Below, in pieces: positions 10,395-21,250 of a stretch of DNA of 64,000 bases (within the stretch, counting starts at the first letter, position 1; every line of letters begins with the position of its first letter). Position numbers and translations under genes: made by a program. Where the stretch lies: the NCBI GenBank assembly GCA_014529385.2, contig CM043952.1, positions 71,495,299-71,559,298 on the forward strand, given 5' to 3'. Source of the stretch: Adiantum capillus-veneris (taxonomy: Eukaryota; Streptophyta; Polypodiopsida; Polypodiales; Pteridaceae). The notes under the pieces were generated by a model, which saw only the letters and a list, made by a program, of their open reading frames with translations, did not search any database and was not told the DNA's origin.

Positions 10395-12190
10395 CACTAC
10401 GCACTTCTTGACAAATTTTTGGTGAACCCGATGCAAAATAGGCTAGGGTGAGGGTTCAAAAGCTTCATTGAAAGTATCAAATCAAAGCTTAAAATTTATG
10501 GAGAAACAAGAGCAACAGGGGGTTCAGTTTCATCCAATTACAATGAAAATGTTTCAAGCCTTTGCAGTGTTTATGCAACAGCAGCAAGTTGCTAAAAGGA
10601 GGGAGCTTTCTTCAACCAAAGCGCTTCAAAATGTAGTTAAAAAAATGGACCAATCAATGGAAAATATGTAACAAAGTATCTTTGTGGGAATGCAAAGGAG
10701 ATGGATCTACATCGAGTGCTTGAAGTAGAGATGGTGCAAAGTTTTGAATAAGCTGTGGTTCCTGAGATTAGAGAACGTGTAAGAGAAACTAGAAATGATC
10801 ATGGGGCAACTTGGGAAGCATTAAAATTACCTTTAAAAGAAGAATATTTCATGGAAGACTCCGAAAGGGTGACGAAGAAGACTTTTTTAGAGTGGGTAGT
10901 TTGGCCAAAAGAAGGGCTTTTATCCTACCAAATTGCTAAGGGAATTTGAATGCCGATATGATCAGTTTTGTCAAGGACTGAAAAGGCTATGGTAAACTCA
11001 AACAAGGCAAATCTCTTTTTGCAGGCTATAGGTAAAGAGATTCAAGAGAAGCTAGAGGTACTACTTGAGGATAAGGTAATGGAAAACAGGGTTTGAAGAC
11101 AGATTGGAATGAGGTCAAAGATGCCATTTCACTGCTAACTAAGTGACAACGACAAAGAGACAAGATGATACTCAACCCTACTCAAGCCCCAAGTGTTCCC
11201 AAGAGTCCTTTAAGGCCAGTGATTGTGGTTCCAAAGAGTGAAAAATCCATCCTTGACGATATTGTTAAAGGAATGCAAGAGCTAAAGTTAAAGCTTATAA
11301 GGCTAGAAGAGAAGGGGCAACCATTAGGGCAACGGCCTCAACATATAGAAGGCTTTGTAAATAGATGCATATGGTGTGATAGTGTTGACCATGCAAGGAA
11401 GAATTGTGAATGTTTCAAAGATGCCTTGATGAAGGAGATTGTTTTCTTTAAATATTGTAAAATTCACTTAATTGAAACAAGTAAGCTCTTGGGGAAAACT
11501 TTGGCAAAGGTGGGATGAAGAAACTAGTTGAGGACATTCCTATTAGCCATGCCATCTTGATGTTTGAGGCAGTCGCCTACGGGTTGAAGGTGGATCCTAT
11601 TAAGAAAAAAGGATCAGTCAAGGTTGGGAAAGAGGAATCTAATGGTATTGGACAGCTATGGCCATGAGCTATAGAATCTGCTCTGAAGGGTAAAATGACT
11701 ACAGAGGTTTTACATGAAGCTCAAGACTGCATTTGGCTAGAAATAGGTTGGAATGACCCTGTGGACTCTTTTTCAGTGCATGCATACATTGCCAAATGTC
11801 AAGCCAATGATGCCATTGTCAAAGAGAAACGTAGATGTGAGAATGGGGATGAAGGGCCATCAAAACGGGTGACGAGGAGTGGAGGCAGAAATGACATTGT
11901 GCCTCTTAGATCACCTTCCCCGCAACAAATTCCTGTCTCCGAAGTGCCTATGCATGAAGCCTCTAAAGAGAAGAAGAAGGAAGCAACCAAATTCAAAGCA
12001 AAGGATCTCACCTACAAACTTCAATCTGATATAGAGGCAGCAACTGATCTTAAAAAGATTCTGGAAGAAAGGATTTTGAATAGTAAGGTGGAATTTAATT
12101 AGCTTGGGTGAGGTCCCTGGAAGAGCAAAGAGGGAGTTTCATGAAGAAATAATTGATATCATAAAGAGGAAGTGGTAGTCTCTTACTAAA
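10395..12190 (+). pseudogene. Ty3/gypsy gag fragment, older relative of the 47.8-64 kb element
   Basis: Leader text GAACCCGATGCAAAATAGGCTAGG near 10424 matches the gypsy leader near 57410. Gag follows in pieces: MKMFQAFAVFMQQQQVAKRREL (10545-10610), EEYFMEDSERVTKKTFLEWV (10840-10905), zinc knuckle CIWCDSVDHARKNCECF (11368-11418), and a long open piece at 11695-12102 (SVHAYIAKCQAND, then EAATDLKKILEERILNSK). It ends near 12190 inside the spacer before protease; no LTR or pol is present. Frame breaks at about 10670, 10750, 10950 and 11520 show decay. Confidence 0.88.
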
Positions 12191-13429
12191 TATATCCATG
12201 TACAAGGTGAAGAAGAGAATTTAAATGTAGGACCATTAACCTTACTCTTGCACAACATTTTTGAACCTAAACTGTGTGAAGAAAACGGGTCCTTTTTTTG
12301 GCTTTTTTTCAACTTTTGGCAACTATACCACTCTAAACTTCATGTTTGTGAGGTTTAAATGGCTAGAGATTAGGCCTTCATAGTTCTCAACATGTTTTGA
12401 TTCTTGTAGGGAGAGCTAATTGTTGAAATTGAAAGTTATGACCAATTTGCAAGAATTGCATAATCCTGTTTTTGGGCCAAAATTAGCACTTTTATGATTT
12501 TTTTGGTGGCTTTCTTGATATCCAAATTCAATTTTGATTGTGTAAGTGTAATGTATAACATAAAGCTAATCTTCCTTGAGTTTTGGGGGACCTAATATGC
12601 TATATAGCATAGTATATGATGATGGTTGAGTTTTTTTATTATTGAAGAATACGATACATTTTAGAGTAGCAAGTATAACTTTCTCAATATTGCTAGTTTC
12701 TTAGGCCAATTGTGTTTATTATGTAGGTAGTAACCATATCTAATCATAGACTACAAACTTGGCTAGATATTGAGTAGTTTCTATGGGTTTCTAGAGGTCA
12801 TAATGCTAAACCCAGTTTTTTCATGTTTGCTGTATTTAGCACTTTATCATTGCCCCCAAGGTTCCAATTGTAAGAGATCCATTATCCTTTTGACATGCTC
12901 CATGGATCCTTTTGAATCCAAAGGCCCAAAGGGAACTAAGAAAACAAGTATATAGTATCTTTATTGAGCGTGACTATAGAAACTTTTATGATAGGTCCGC
13001 AGAATGGCAAAAATGCAACTTTTTTGTACCTATTTTTTTGCCCAAAAAAACATTAGTGAGGTAAAAGAAACCACATGTTTTGGTCACCAACCCATTGAAG
13101 TTAACGGGGCATTTTATCTCATGTCCTACAAAAATCCCCACTCTTATTTATATGCAATCAACCGTAAGAAATTACTGTTTTGGGAAAAATGCATTGGTCC
13201 ATCAACTTTCGAGGCTTGTAGTGACCAAGGGATGAGAAAAATTACAAGTTTATCATTTTTTCCATATGTAGTAGTTATTGAACTATAAGCTCATGAAAGC
13301 ATTTTTCAAAATGAGTGGATCTACTATGGTTTTGGAATTTTTTCCCAAAACCTTGAAAGGACACTTTTATGTCCTGTTAGGTTACCATTCTAGTGTTAAA
13401 AGAAATATTATGTACTTAATTTTTTTAAA
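12191..13429. other. No recognised gene
   Basis: AT-rich DNA. Short ORFs (12770-12955, 13004-13288) have no familiar motif and no support. I see no terminal repeat, RNA gene or tandem structure. Confidence 0.5.
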
Positions 13430-13668
13430 GTAAAATATAAAACATTACCCAAATTTGAAAATCTTAGTGCCAAAGCGGGATCAGATAATTCTACCAGTAA
13501 CACACGCCATCATAGCATTGGTAAAGGAAGTGGCAACAAATGCGATAATATTTCATTTCCCAAAAGAATCCCTCCTGCCCCCCACTCTCTCTTAGTTGGT
13601 GTCCCATTTTGAACTCTCAGTGTACAAAACACAATAAAGGGCCCCGGTAAATGTTTTCAAAGGTTTAT
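13430..13668 (+). mobile_element. Possible decayed CACTA-type right end
   Basis: The order of motifs resembles 44035-44240: an AAATTTGAA lead, then GCATTGGTAAAGG / GCGATAATATTTC, a C- and CT-rich stretch, GTACAAAACACAATAAA, then GGTAAATGTTTTCAAAGG. The terminal TAGTG is not preserved. Only motif order supports this, so it is tentative. Confidence 0.3.
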
Positions 13669-13919
13669 ATTGGTACTATTCGTTTGCATCTTACGTTTGA
13701 GTTAGAATGTTGATGAAAACAACTAGTTGAGATTTTAAGGTGGAGCTCTAGTCCATTACTGGCCACATGGATCGAGAGAAGGTTCTAGGAAATAGACTTA
13801 AGTTCACCGGTTGGCCGATTTCTATGGTAGAACCAATTGCAAAGTGTTCCTTCACTCTTGCACATTGCTAACCATGAGACTCTCTATTACCCTACACCAT
13901 AATCCAACTTAGAAACTAT

Positions 13920-14245
13920 TTCTGAACTAAGTGACAAGTCACCCTATAGAAATCTTAAAGTAATGCACAACAAATTCCTAAACTAATCATAAATCCAAAC
14001 CCTGAATTCTGAGTGATCTTATTGTAGGGAATTTCGAACCCTAGCATAATCTTAAACAAATTTTCAACTAAGTCATTCGTAAACCCTAAATTTGGTTACT
14101 CTAAACCTGAAGGAGTCATCAGCTTAAACCCTAAATTGATCTTATGGAAACCTTAAGGTGACCCTGAAAAAGTCCACACTAAGATAATCCTAAGCAAACC
14201 CCGAATTGACTCTAAAGAAACTGACACCAAACTAATCCCTAACTA
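13920..14245. repeat. Spaced AAACCCTAAA-like motifs
   Basis: Variants of the plant telomere-type word (AAACCCTGAA, GAACCCTAG, AAACCCTAAAT twice, AAACCCCGAA) recur roughly every 35-45 bases inside a degenerate repeat rich in CCTAA and ACTAA. They are not contiguous heptamers, so this is a minisatellite-like array rather than a telomere. Confidence 0.4.
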
Positions 14246-14599
14246 GAGTGCTTTATTAGCTCTGTTCTCATCGAATTAAGATTGAGCAAGCAGGAACTTT
14301 AGGAAGAAGCGGGAATTCTTAAATTTCAGCTTGTGCCAATTCAAAGCCTATCAAAATTCACTCGACACTTCATACGTCCAAATTTGGTGGAATCAAGAAG
14401 GATGGTGATCAATTGTGAAAGGCACATTAACATTGGGCGATCAACATCAACTGGTGTAAAGAGTTCAAACCAAATTTTTTTTGCCATCTGCACTATATGT
14501 ACTCTTGTTCTTCTTAGTTCCAAACTGAAGTTTGGAAAGTTGACAACATCATAGAACAAATCAATCTCGTCCTTCATCTGCATAACGTGCTAACACCAT

Positions 14600-16745
14600 A
14601 GTCCATGTTGTCAAGTAGTGTTTTGGACTCATCAAGGTTGCCACATTGCCAAGCACAAAATGTTTCTGCAACAGCCCCACAAAATCCCCTCATTGCATAG
14701 GTGATTGCATTTGAAGGAAGACGTCCTTTCCTTCGCATCGGCTAAAAACATCTCAATGCTTCATTGCCACAACCATGTTGTCCATATCTCATGAAAGCAT
14801 CCTAGCCCTGAAAAAGCACCTTTCTTTTGCAAATGATGAAAAATTTGATTACTTCGTTATTGCCATAGCCATGTTGGGTATATCCTGTAGTGCACCACAT
14901 TTGGCATACATATCAACCAAGGCAGTGCCAAGCACGACATCGTTTTCCAAGAGCCTCTGATTAACAATATAATTGTGAATTCTCTTGTTAGTATCACCAT
15001 CGAAAAGCATACAAGCATGACATCTTTTTTCAACAGCCCTTTACTGAAAATATCATCAATACTTCTTTTGCCCATATCAGCGTCCTGCATAACGCCACAT
15101 GCCTTCAAGATACAGGTGTAGGTAATTTCCATGTTGGGGATATCCTGTAGTGCACCACATTTGGCATACATATCAACCAAGGCAGTGCCAAGCACGACAT
15201 CTTTTTCCAAGAGCCTCTGATTAACAATATAATTGTGAATTCTCTTGTTAGTATCACCATCGAAAAGCATACAAGCATGAATTCTTTTTTCAAGAGCGCT
15301 TTATTGAAAATATCATCAATACTTCTTTTGCCCATATCAGCGTCTTGCATAACGCCACATGCCTTCAAGATACAGGTGTAGGTAATTGCATACATGTTGA
15401 CCAAGGTAGTGCCAACCATTAAAAAAATATTCAGCAGCCCCTGACTAACAATATCATCGTGAGTTCTTCTGTCCATCCTAGCGTCTTCCAAATTTCAAAA
15501 TTCCTTCATGATTCAACATAGGTGATTGCACATATAAAGAGAGATACGCAATTTGCATTTGGTGAAAACAGCCAAGAACATTCTATGTTAAGCATATCCC
15601 GCAATCAGTGCATTCCAAGAGACGACATTCCAGACAGAAAGCTCCTCAAGCACTCTTTGGTGCTTTCCCAAGAACAACACATTTCGCATACGTGATCATT
15701 ACTCATACATAGTGCCACATGCTTTCAAGATGCATGCATAGGTGATTATATCAGGAGAAATGTCCTCGCTTTGCATCTTGAAAATAGCCAGCCAGCCAAA
15801 GCCCCCAGGTCCTGTCACACTGTTGGGCATATCCTCGGGGGCTTCACTATGTGTAAAACTACCATATCACGTGCGTTCAAGACATGTTTGTAAAACCCCT
15901 TATCTGTAAATTTTGTTAGGAATATAATGTACCCTTTTCTTTTAAAATATGTAAGTTTGATTCAAATATGCAAAAATAATGTCTTTCTGTATATATATTT
16001 CTGTAAGTTTCAAGAGCTTTAAATACCCTTCTATTGAACTCACGTGATAGGTTACATTTTTCTTAGGTGACCTCCCCGGGGGCATATCCCGTAATCAGAT
16101 GCACTTGAAGAAACGATATTCTGGACATCAAGCAGTGTCACATGCCTTCAAGACGAAAGCGTAGGTGATTTCATTTGGAGAGGTGCCCTCACTTTGTATC
16201 TGCTGGAGACAGCCCAAGGCTCCATGGCGTCCCACATTTGGCATACATGTTGACCAAGGGCATCACAACAAATATGAGCCAAAGAATTGGCAAGCACAAC
16301 ATGTTTCCAAGAGCCATTGAGCAACAATCCATGCAATGAGAACACTGAGACATAAAATTGTTGTGGAGAATTTCCCTCGTGTTGCATCCCAACAGAAACA
16401 CTTATGAGCTTTCTTGGTCAACCCTTGCTGGGCATATCCTCTTATAAGAGCACTCCACGAGACCTGTCACCTCATTTAGCGAGAAAACTCACTTTGTGTC
16501 TAATTAAAAGAGCTTAGAGCTTCCTTGCATCAACATGTTGTGTAGAGAGACATGCATTCAAGATGCATGCGTAGGTGATTGCAACTGGGAGGCACCCTCA
16601 CTTCGCATCTGCTAAAAGAAAATAAGAGCTTTTTGGCCCCACCCCTATTTGGAAAATCTTCCAATCAATGCATTCAAGAGTCCACACTCTGGACAACAAG
16701 CTCTTTGAGCACTTGCATAGAGCACCTGCCTTCAAGATGTAAGCA
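14600..16745 (-). pseudogene. PPR (pentatricopeptide repeat) gene remnant
   Basis: Minus-strand pieces read LEKDVVLGTALVDMYAKCGA and ITYTCILKACGVMQDADMGK (about 14860-15390), with further scraps of the same type near 15700, 16140-16390 and 16560-16745 (CCTTCAAGATGCATGCGTAGG and variants, encoding the A.. C(V/I)LKA segment). This is the PLS-type PPR pattern of organelle RNA-binding and editing factors, and the wording is frequent in fern PPR genes. Stops and frame changes are everywhere. The remnant is cut at 16746 by a CACTA terminus. Confidence 0.85.
14871..15390. repeat. 260-bp tandem duplication inside the PPR pseudogene
   Basis: 14871-15130 and 15131-15390 are near-identical (about 8-10 differences by eye), with the shared opening ATGTTGGG and ending GGTGTAGGTAATT. 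The unit is not a multiple of three, so it shifts the reading frame, which fits an already dead gene. Confidence 0.93.
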
Positions 16746-16968
16746 CACTATAAGAGGAGTTGTCCATAACCCCTAACATTGCCACGGAAAAACAAAGGAA
16801 AAAGGAGAGAAAAATTTGTGGGGGCGGCAATAAACGTGGCTATGAATGCGGTAGTGGTTTCTCAGCAATAAGCGAAGTAATAGTCGCTGTAATAAATGCG
16901 CTGCTATTACCGAGACCTTTGCCACTGTTATTATAGCGCTTATCACCGCTACACGCCAATTCAAAATT

Positions 16969-17030
16969 AAAATAAAGGTGCTCATTTGGGCCACCCAAAT
17001 TTGGGTGGCCCAAATGAGCACCTTTATTTT
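16969..17030. repeat. 62-bp perfect palindrome
   Basis: Every base from 16969 to 16999 pairs with 17000 to 17030 with no loop. The core is GGTGCTCATTTGGGCCACCC and its complement. Equivalent to the imperfect one at 3163-3214. Confidence 0.95.
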
Positions 17031-17232
17031 TGACCTGCATAAAACAATAAAACATCAATTGTTTTTTGGAAGAGTATAAAAAATACCAAAGAACTAAAAT
17101 TGAATTTACTTTACCTTGACAATTAAAAATGTAGAAGATCAACTATTTAAAAAAGTTACAATAAAAAGTAAATAGCTGTATATTTATTGTGCCACATTGG
17201 GACTTTACGAAACTTTTGACAAAACATTTTTT

Positions 17233-18765
17233 TATCTAATCCTCGTTGTCGTCCAGAGGCACGTATGTTGGATCACTTGACTCTACATAAACCCAAATCA
17301 AATTAAACAATTATCCACATCTCAAAACAACTGATACAAAATTACTTGTTTAAACTTACCGCTTGTAGTGGTCCAACCACCGCGTCGAATAGCTTGCGCG
17401 AGATGTGGTTGTTTTCGAACAACCATCACCAAGTATCAAATTTTGTCACTCCCGATACTTGACCATCTCTTTGGTTGGTCGAGAGAGAGTGACATTTTCC
17501 AAAGTTAGCAATAACAATACGAAATCATCAACTACAATCTTTATAATCACCGATCGATGTTATAATTCAAATAATCTTACATATTTATTCTTCCTAGCTC
17601 CCTTGCCTCCTCAGCCATAGTGCGTGGGAGTTTGTTTTGCGCAGGCCTTGCGTTGTTGTCTGTATGATGAGCCTGTCTCGCAGCTTGATCGCTCTTCTCT
17701 TGAATCGCCCACTTCCACTCCGGGTCTGCCATGTTGCCACCGCGGTAACTCCTGTTTGGATCTCTCACCTGGTTGGCTGCTGCGCACCGCACACTAGACT
17801 GCTTGTTTTTAAGAAATGTCTTCATGTAGCTCTCCAACCATTTTTGTGAAAAACGTTGATCGGGGGCATGATCAGGCAGTTGGTTTCTAAACTTTATAAA
17901 TAATTATTATACGTTGAATGTATAAGAATTTGTAGATGGCATCAAAATTCTCTACCATGTGCTGCGCCGAAATCCACCTGTCCACAATATTTAACCCTGT
18001 AGTAGCACCCATGCGTGTCTGGCACGGGTACGTCAGTATCCTCGTCCTCTGCATCACGGGCGCCATGCTTTGGAAGTTGGGACTCCATTCCTCCGCCACT
18101 ACCAAAACATGAAAAACCACAAGATACACCATCGCTTTGTCTCTCATAGCGCTTGTTGCCCTGAGACGAGCGTCAACGCGCGCTGCCAGAGGAAGTCTGT
18201 CGACAATGTTCTGGCGAAGCCGGAGTGGAATGGAGTGGTGTAGGACCCTGTGATTCCATGGGAGTAGGACCCTATGATGCAAGGGGAGTAAGACCCTGCG
18301 ATGGAATAGGAGTAGGACGTAGGAAAGGGAGAGTAGAGGGAGGTGCCGTTGGTACCGTCGGTGCGAGGCTCTGTAGATAAGGAGTCCCTCCCTGACTCCC
18401 CTATGTTGTTGTCCGTGGAGAAATTTTGTAGGGTACAAGCTACTACAAATCGTAGCGGCCAAACAACTCCTCTGTCGAACAGAGGTACTGCCCATTGTAA
18501 GTCAGGATCTACGACCGGTGGAGGAATTTGAGAAGGGTAGGTGTAGGATGGACATGCGTGCAAATAACAAAAAAAAAAACCTATGAAACTCATGGTTCAT
18601 GGTTAACTACGTAGAAAAATTATTTATTTCTTTGCTTGTTCTCACCGACTCAAGACTCAGGTCCACTGGAGGCGATGTCCACCCCGGGTAGGAGCCCACC
18701 TGAGATGTGAACCAACCAAAAAAGAGCTAGCTGGCAGCTCCTCACCATTTGGTCTCTCATCTACC
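17233..18765 (-). pseudogene. Transposase_24-like second CACTA protein, copy 2
   Basis: Minus-strand counterpart of the gene at 1366-2952. Recognisable pieces: the exon with TFLKNKQSSVRCAAANQVRD and NMADPEWKWAIQEKSDQ (17577-17837), the Ser/Tyr/Pro-rich exon with SYTYPSQIPPPVVDP (about 18144-18560), and the 5' end near 18765 opposite ...CAGCTCCTCACC. An acidic tail (DDNED) precedes the stop near 17240. Frame differences between the two copies (for example around 18180 and 17880) show at least one, probably both, is dead. It lies between the palindrome and the 390-bp repeats, as in copy 1. Confidence 0.6.
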
Positions 18766-18829
18766 ATCTACATTACAAAGAGCTATATAAGATTAAGCTT
18801 TCCACCCTACTCACTTATCTATAAATACG

Positions 18830-19195
18830 TACACAAGTATATTAGCACACAAGCACGTAGATACATATACATACTAGTAGACCTAAGTAGAGGTTAGTAG
18901 TGCCGAAGGTCAATTAGATATCATCGCAGTCCCAACCATGGTAAAACCAAAGGTACGTTGCGGTAATACATGCATGAGTGTATCAATGACCGCAATGCCA
19001 TGATTAAAAGGGAACTATACCCAAGAGGAAGCATCTAACCTTGGGGTGCTATGCTCCCGTACTTACTGTCTACATACATGCATAAATAGATAAATATATA
19101 CACACATATATATGTTAAGGTTGTAAATGTAGCCATCGTTTTGTGCACCTAGATTCAACGTCTAAGTGATCAATTGATCGTAATGTTACAATTCT
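18830..19195 (-). repeat. 390-bp repeat unit, inverted
   Basis: Complement of the array at 1-1320: ACCATGGTAAAACCAAAGG at about 18937, CATGCATGAGTG, then CAATTGATCGTAATG to about 19190. One nearly full unit plus a partial one. It breaks off at TTCTAATGTAATGCAATAAG, the same junction seen at about 32392. Confidence 0.9.
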
Positions 19196-19409
19196 AATGT
19201 AATGCAATAAGTAATTCTATTTCTCTCACTAAGTCTCTCTCTCTCTATCCCTCTCGCTCTCCCCTTCTTGTTCGTGCAGTTGAACTACAAAGCGGAAGCT
19301 CCATCCCAGAGTCATTTATGTGCCTCCATGTAAAGCAAGCACTCTCAGAGATGAGAAGCCAAACATGAAAGACATCTTCTGCCGAGGCATGGAGGTCTCG
19401 GCTAAGGTC

Positions 19410-19646
19410 ATGGTGTCTTTGGACTTGGGAACCACTTTTTCCGGCTTCACGTACGTCCACAAGAGCGACCCCAAGGACATCCACCATGTCGTGGATTGGC
19501 CTCACAAAATGAGGTAGCCACTTCATCTCTCTATTGCAACACACAGACCACCATGTTCTACAAGTGGAACCCCTTGTCTTCTACCTACACCCTCCAAGCT
19601 CGGGGTTGGGCTGCCCTTCACTCAACAAAGCATCCTCTCCTTGAAG
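19410..19646 (+). pseudogene. Hsp70/HSPA12-like gene fragment, copy 1
   Basis: Reads MVSLDLGTTFSGFTYVHKSDP then HHVVDWP; DLGTT.SG is the phosphate-binding loop at the N-terminus of the Hsp70/actin ATPase fold, and the .Y.H..DP..DWP context resembles HSPA12-type proteins. After a stop at 19515-19517 another frame continues TQTTMFYKWNPLSSTYTLQARGWAALH, which fits the next part of that family. A GAAG|GTAATC donor-like junction at 19646 suggests genomic, intron-containing origin. About 80 codons of a protein usually above 500 residues, so it is a captured or duplicated scrap. Copy 2 is at 32614. Confidence 0.6.
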
Positions 19647-19699
19647 GTAATCTTGGTGCTGGTTGCTCAGGTATCCCTTTGGAGTGTAATTTTCATCTC

Positions 19700-19829
19700 C
19701 TTAACTTCTTTCTCTCTCTCCCTCTTTACCCTCTTTTTTTCTCTCTCCCTATCTCTCTCTCTTTCCCTCTCTCTATTAACTCTCTCTCTCTCTCTCTCTC
19801 TCTCCCTATATATATATATATATATATTC

Positions 19830-19877
<48 letters not shown>

Positions 19878-19924
19878 ATTCTCTCTCTTTCCCTATTTCT
19901 CTCCCTCTCTATCTAGTCTCTCAC

Positions 19925-19968
<44 letters not shown>

Positions 19969-19974
19969 TTTCCT

Positions 19975-20062
<88 letters not shown>
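19700..20062. repeat. (CT)n microsatellite tract
   Basis: Imperfect CT/CCCT repeats with a short (TA)n near 19807-19828 and an 11-base C run at 19975-19985, ending abruptly at the LINE start. Ser/Leu-rich plus-strand ORFs and Arg/Glu-rich minus-strand ORFs here are artefacts. Confidence 0.97.
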
Positions 20063-20063
<1 letters not shown>

Positions 20064-20293
20064 AAAACGCAGCCGTTTTTTGACCTAGTAGACAACGGTC
20101 CACTCTTTTGATCATAACTTCCTCATCCGAACTTCAATTTGGGTGATCTATAGCCTCAATCGAAGAGCACAAAGTCCTCTACGCATTGATGTAAAGACAA
20201 AAATTTTCAGAGTTATGGAAGGCATTTCTGTAGCAGCATTTCCGAAGTGAACAGGTTCAACAAAATTGATTCTCATCTCCTATTTTACATACA

Positions 20294-21244
20294 ATGTCTT
20301 CCGGCACTCGCAAGGGTTCTTCTTCTTCAACAAGGTCCACAACCATTGTGGAAAATGATCCAAAATCTCCTAAGTGTGGAGATAGCAACACAACCACCCA
20401 ACCAACGACATCGGAAACCATGATCATGGCGTACTTGGTATCATTGCAAGAGACCGTAATCAAACAAGGCGAAGACTTACAAGCACTTGCAATGGAGAAT
20501 GGCACACTAAGGGTACTTGTGGTTGAGAATGAGAATCTCAAGAGGACACTTGAGATGCAAACAACACGTTTGATGCAACTTAAAGAGGATGTCAAGGAAT
20601 GTAAACGCTCTCTTGTGGACTTGAATGCTTTGAAGGAGCGGATGAGCAAAGTAGAGCATGACCATGTATTGAAAGAGGAGAAATTTGACACTATGAGCCG
20701 GGATGTATGCGACATGAAAAATGTATGCACAAACAAGTCTTGGGCTGATGTATGTGGTAGCAATGTGGTTTCTAATTCCTCACTCATGCAAGCTATGTTT
20801 CAAACAAAGAATGTTGAGAATGTGGATGTGGAGGAGTTGAAGGAATGGGAGCGACGTTCCAAGAACATTGTTATTCGTGGAATTCCCGAAGAGAAGTTAG
20901 AGACACCTCCTTCTCTTGCCATTGTTATGGAAGATTTCTTCAAAACCCACTTTGGCATGTCCGGAGTTATGGTCTATGGAGAACATAGAGTGGGGAAGCA
21001 AGGAGCTCCTCGCTCGGGAGAACGGCCAATTGTATGCACCATGCCGGATGAGACCAAGCGAAAGATTATCCTTGATAATAGTTGGATCTATTTGAGGGAT
21101 ACAAAATGTTTTGTATGTGAAGATCGCACTATTAAGCAACAAAATATGCGTCGCAAGGCATATGAGGAAAAGAATAATAAAAACAAGGAGATCTCTCATG
21201 AAGAAAATGTGCCCAAGGAGGAGGCAAGTCTCTCAAGCAAATAG
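20294..21244 (+). CDS. LINE ORF1 protein, intact reading frame
   Basis: 316 residues starting MSSGTRKGSSSS. A low-complexity N-terminus is followed by a heptad-rich coiled coil (about residues 45-135, with ENGTLRVLVVENENLKRTLE). A basic RNA-binding-like region has RRSKNIVIRGIPEE at about 193-206, the usual start of the L1 ORF1 RRM-like core, then HRVGKQ and RPIVCTM, and a Lys-rich tail. L1 ORF1 proteins trimerise and bind their RNA as chaperones. The stop is seven bases before the start of the ORF2 frame. The only long retroelement ORF here without lesions. Confidence 0.8.
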   Translation: MSSGTRKGSSSSTRSTTIVENDPKSPKCGDSNTTTQPTTSETMIMAYLVSLQETVIKQGEDLQALAMENGTLRVLVVENENLKRTLEMQTTRLMQLKEDVKECKRSLVDLNALKERMSKVEHDHVLKEEKFDTMSRDVCDMKNVCTNKSWADVCGSNVVSNSSLMQAMFQTKNVENVDVEELKEWERRSKNIVIRGIPEEKLETPPSLAIVMEDFFKTHFGMSGVMVYGEHRVGKQGAPRSGERPIVCTMPDETKRKIILDNSWIYLRDTKCFVCEDRTIKQQNMRRKAYEEKNNKNKEISHEENVPKEEASLSSK

Positions 21245-21250
21245 GGATAC

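Larger units (their letters stand above)
16746..18770 (-). mobile_element. CACTA transposon left end, copy 2 (inverted relative to copy 1)
   Basis: The terminus CACTATAAGAGGAGTTGTCC, subterminal motifs (16820-16950), perfect palindrome and Transposase_24-like gene repeat copy 1 (1366-3438) on the opposite strand. The terminus sits inside a PPR remnant. Confidence 0.85.

Noticed and set aside
12770-13288. Two short ORFs as genes
   Set aside because: No recognisable motif, composition like the surrounding AT-rich DNA.
13920-14245. Interstitial telomere
   Set aside because: No consecutive TTTAGGG/CCCTAAA heptamers; only spaced, degenerate words.
14333-14583. ORFs on both strands just before the PPR remnant
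   Set aside because: Overlapping sense and antisense frames of similar length and no PPR pattern; probably chance.
19496-20115. Long Ser/Leu-rich and Arg/Glu-rich ORFs
   Set aside because: They are translations of (CT)n in all frames; the same applies to 24584-26127, 27000-28090, 32845-33746 and 43743-43952.
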